This document shows, piece after piece, positions 61,749-64,000 of a DNA stretch of 64,000 nt (position 1 is its first letter; every line of letters begins with the position of its first letter). The stretch comes from RSA11 sp965652565. GTDB lineage: Bacteria; Actinomycetota; Thermoleophilia; Solirubrobacterales; 70-9. The position numbers and the translations under genes are program-made. Below the pieces are notes generated by a model, which was not told where the DNA came from, made no database searches, and saw nothing but the letters and a program-made list of their open reading frames with translations. The stretch lies in NCBI GenBank assembly GCA_965652565.1, contig CBFGWL010000004.1, positions 1 to 64,000 of the forward strand, given 5' to 3'.

Positions 61749-63875
61749 TTGAGCTATTTCGTCACCGGCGCCACCGGATTCATCGGACGAAACCTCGTTG
61801 AGCTGCTTCTGCGCCGCGACGGCACGATCTTCGTGCTGGTCCGCGAGGGCTCGCGCGGGCGGCTCGAGGAGCTGCTCAGCCGCTGGGGCGCCGACCCCGA
61901 GCGGGTCGTGCCCATCATCGGGGACCTCTCCCAGCCCCGCCTCGGGGTGAGCGACGAGGACCTCGAGCGCCTGCGGGGCCAGGTCGACCACCTCTTCCAC
62001 CTCGCCGCGATCTACGACGTCACCGCTGACGCCGAGTCCCAGCGCGTCGCGAACGTCGAGGGCACCCGGCACATGGTCGAGCTCGCCGAGGCGGTCGAGG
62101 CGGGCTGCGTGCACATGGTCAGCTCGATCGCCGCGGCCGGCCTGTACGAGGGCGTGTGGCGCGAGGACATGTTCGAGGAGGCGCAGAACCTCGACACCAA
62201 CCCCTACTTCCGGACGAAGCACGAGTCCGAGGCGGTCGTGCGCAACGAGTGCCCGCGACCTTGGCGCGTGTACAGGCCGGGGATCGTCGTCGGCAACTCC
62301 GAGACCGGCGAGATGGACAAGGTCGACGGGCCCTACTACTTCTTCAAGCTGATCCGCCGCATCCGCAACGCCGTTCCGCAGTGGGCGCCCATGCTCGGCG
62401 TGCAGGGTCGCGAGGTGAACATCGTCCCGGTCGACTTCGTGGTCCGCGCGCTGGACCACATCGCGCACCAGGACGGCCTCGACGGCCAGGCGTTTCACCT
62501 CACCGACCCGAACCCGCACACCGCGGGCGAGGTCATCGACATCTTCGCCCGGGCGGCCCACGCGCCCGAGTCGACGGTCCAGGTGCCGGCGGTCGCGACC
62601 GAGGCGCTCGAGCCCGTCCTGCGGGCGGCGATCAGCGGCGTGCCGTTCCTGCGGGTCGCCGCGGAGCGGGTGCTCGCCGACTTCGGGATCCCCCCGGCCG
62701 TGCTCGTCTACATCAACTGGCCGACGCAGTTCGACTCGCGCCGCACGCAAGCGGCGCTCGCGGGGACGGACATCTCCGTGCCGCCGCTCGAGGCGTACGC
62801 GGGCAAGCTCTGGGACTACTGGGAGCGCCACCTCGACCCCGACCTGTATCGCGACCGCACGCTCGTCGGCGCCGCGCGTGGGCGCCGCGGGCTGATCGGC
62901 GGGCTCGCCGAGATCATCGGCAACCAGATCCCCGACGAGCTCGTTCGCGTCGGGCGCAGGCTGCAAGGGACCGACTCGCTCGAACAGGCCGTGCGCGGGC
63001 GCGTGGTGATGGTCACCGGCGCCTCGTCGGGGATCGGCCGCTCGGCGGCGGTCAAGATCGCCGACGCGGGCGGCATCGTCCTGCTCGTCGCGCGCACGCC
63101 CGAGAAGCTCGAGGCCACCAAGGAGCAGATCGAGGCGGGCGGCGGCACCGCCTACATCCACCGGTGCGACCTCTCCGACATGGAGGACATCGACCGGATG
63201 GCGAGCGAGGCGCTGGAGCAGCACGGGCACGTGGACGTGCTGATCAACAACGCCGGGCGCTCGATCCGGCGCTCGATCGCGCTCTCATACGACCGCTTCC
63301 ACGACTTCGAGCGCACGATGCAGCTCAACTACTTCGGGGCGGTCCGGCTGATCCTCAAGGTGCTGCCGGTGATGCGCGAGCGGCGCTCCGGCCACATCGT
63401 GAACATCAGCTCGATCGGCGTGCAGACCAACACGCCGCGGTTCTCGGCGTACGTCGCCTCGAAGGCGGCGCTCGACGCGTTCTCGCGCTGCATCGCGTCG
63501 GAGATCTACGACGACAACGTGCACATCACGACGATCCACATGCCGCTGGTGCGCACGCCGATGATCGCGCCGACCAAGATGTACCAGCGCTTCCCGACGA
63601 TCACGCCCGACGAGGCGGCGGACATGATCTGCGAGGCGATCATGTACAAGCCGAAGCGGATCGCGACGCCGCTCGGCAACCTCGGGCAGATCCTGTACGC
63701 GATCAACCCGCGGTCGGTCGACTACATCCTCAACAGCGCCTACCACCTGTTCCCGGACTCCGAGGCGGCGCGGGGCGAGCGCAAGGAGCGCGCGGCCGCT
63801 CAGCAGACGGCGTCGGATGAGGCCACGCGGCAGCAGCTGGCGTTCGCGTACCTCATGCGCGGCATCCACTGGTAG
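61749..63875 (+). CDS. Two-domain SDR, fatty acyl-CoA reductase-like
   Basis: A 708-residue protein with two Rossmann domains. Residues about 1-375 form an extended SDR: TGATGFIGRNLVELL, catalytic YFRTKHESE (Y-x-x-x-K) and VYRPGIVVGNS. Residues about 410-660 form a classical SDR: VTGASSGIGRSAAVKIA, NNAGRS, SSIGV and catalytic YVASK. This layout matches bacterial acyl-CoA reductases such as mycobacterial AcrA1 and Marinobacter FAR, which reduce acyl-CoA to aldehyde or alcohol. TTG 61749 is preceded by GAGGAGGAG. Expression of the wax or ether-lipid function is unproven. Confidence 0.85.
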   Translation: MSYFVTGATGFIGRNLVELLLRRDGTIFVLVREGSRGRLEELLSRWGADPERVVPIIGDLSQPRLGVSDEDLERLRGQVDHLFHLAAIYDVTADAESQRVANVEGTRHMVELAEAVEAGCVHMVSSIAAAGLYEGVWREDMFEEAQNLDTNPYFRTKHESEAVVRNECPRPWRVYRPGIVVGNSETGEMDKVDGPYYFFKLIRRIRNAVPQWAPMLGVQGREVNIVPVDFVVRALDHIAHQDGLDGQAFHLTDPNPHTAGEVIDIFARAAHAPESTVQVPAVATEALEPVLRAAISGVPFLRVAAERVLADFGIPPAVLVYINWPTQFDSRRTQAALAGTDISVPPLEAYAGKLWDYWERHLDPDLYRDRTLVGAARGRRGLIGGLAEIIGNQIPDELVRVGRRLQGTDSLEQAVRGRVVMVTGASSGIGRSAAVKIADAGGIVLLVARTPEKLEATKEQIEAGGGTAYIHRCDLSDMEDIDRMASEALEQHGHVDVLINNAGRSIRRSIALSYDRFHDFERTMQLNYFGAVRLILKVLPVMRERRSGHIVNISSIGVQTNTPRFSAYVASKAALDAFSRCIASEIYDDNVHITTIHMPLVRTPMIAPTKMYQRFPTITPDEAADMICEAIMYKPKRIATPLGNLGQILYAINPRSVDYILNSAYHLFPDSEAARGERKERAAAQQTASDEATRQQLAFAYLMRGIHW

Positions 63876-63899
63876 CGGCCCCGAGGCGGGCCGCCGGCA

Positions 63900-64000
63900 T
63901 CAGCCCTGCGGTTCGAGCAGGACCCCGGGGTTGAGCAGGGCGTTGGGGTCCACCGCGCGCTTTGCGGCTGTGAGGGCGGCGGCGAACGGGTCGGGACGCT
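63900..64000 (-). CDS. C-terminus of a FAD-linked oxidase (partial)
   Basis: The last 32 residues of a gene that enters from the right edge, ending with a TGA at 63900-63902: the visible part includes AAKRAVDPNALLNPGVLLEPQG. DPNxLLNPGV is the closing signature of the FAD-linked oxidase C-terminal domain (glycolate oxidase GlcD or alkylglycerone-phosphate synthase type). The gene converges with the reductase-like gene. Which member it is cannot be told from 32 residues. Confidence 0.65.
   Translation of the reverse strand, partial: RPDPFAAALTAAKRAVDPNALLNPGVLLEPQG

Overview
The window is very GC-rich chromosomal DNA with many GTG and TTG starts, several apparently leaderless genes and typical actinobacterial families: an Rpf-like secreted lysozyme, a fused Kgd-type 2-oxoglutarate dehydrogenase, a PucR regulator, a SigB/SigF-type sigma factor with partner-switch proteins, and a c-di-AMP riboswitch in front of an NlpC/P60 hydrolase. 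The best guess is a member of the Actinomycetota in or near class Thermoleophilia (Solirubrobacterales-like). This is inferred from gene content, since there is no rRNA in the window. I saw no tRNA, rRNA, CRISPR array, transposase or prophage gene.

Layout. 0-5.3 kb: a small stress/membrane gene and a phosphoesterase, then a complete sugar ABC importer (binding lipoprotein, two permeases, ATPase). 5.3-6.1 kb and 15.4-16.1 kb: two large mirror-image cassettes made of arrays of stem-loop repeats. They enclose 11 genes (EamA transporter, ParB-like protein, PfkB sugar kinase, MpaB-type oxygenase, Rpf-like hydrolase, SpoIIM-like protein, two crotonases, HD protein, a small membrane protein, UppP). 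16.5-27.0 kb: a phosphate and polyphosphate block (PhoB-type regulator, pstSCAB, phoU, ppx, an M1 peptidase, ppk1), with PHO-box-like direct repeats in front of the regulator, pstS and ppk. 27.1-36.5 kb: an amine oxidase-like flavoprotein, a sulfatase, an ArsR/SRPBCC pair, a cupin that looks internally deleted, Mug glycosylase, a GNAT protein, DinB and two aldehyde dehydrogenases. 36.7-38.8 kb: a STAS/HATPase/sigma factor partner-switch module.

38.8-49.0 kb is a polyamine block. potA-potD-potB-potC diverges from a putrescine-type aminotransferase, a PucR regulator, alanine dehydrogenase and an aminobutyraldehyde-type dehydrogenase. Together these would import putrescine, transaminate it to alanine, regenerate pyruvate and oxidise the aldehyde to GABA. 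49.0-53.0 kb: GluQRS, AzlCD, the riboswitch-controlled NlpC/P60 protein, a small thioredoxin-fold protein and an SDR. 53.1-61.2 kb: two TCA-cycle giants, aconitase and a 1470-residue 2-oxoglutarate dehydrogenase fusion that unusually carries two lipoyl domains and an E3-binding domain ahead of its E2-E1 core. 61.3-64.0 kb: a zinc-ribbon protein, a two-domain acyl-CoA reductase-like protein and the end of a FAD-linked oxidase.

The most unusual structure is the pair of mirrored hairpin-array cassettes. The best functional signals are the PHO boxes, a perfect CRP-type site before the rpf-like gene, the c-di-AMP riboswitch, and the lipoyl-bearing Kgd fusion.
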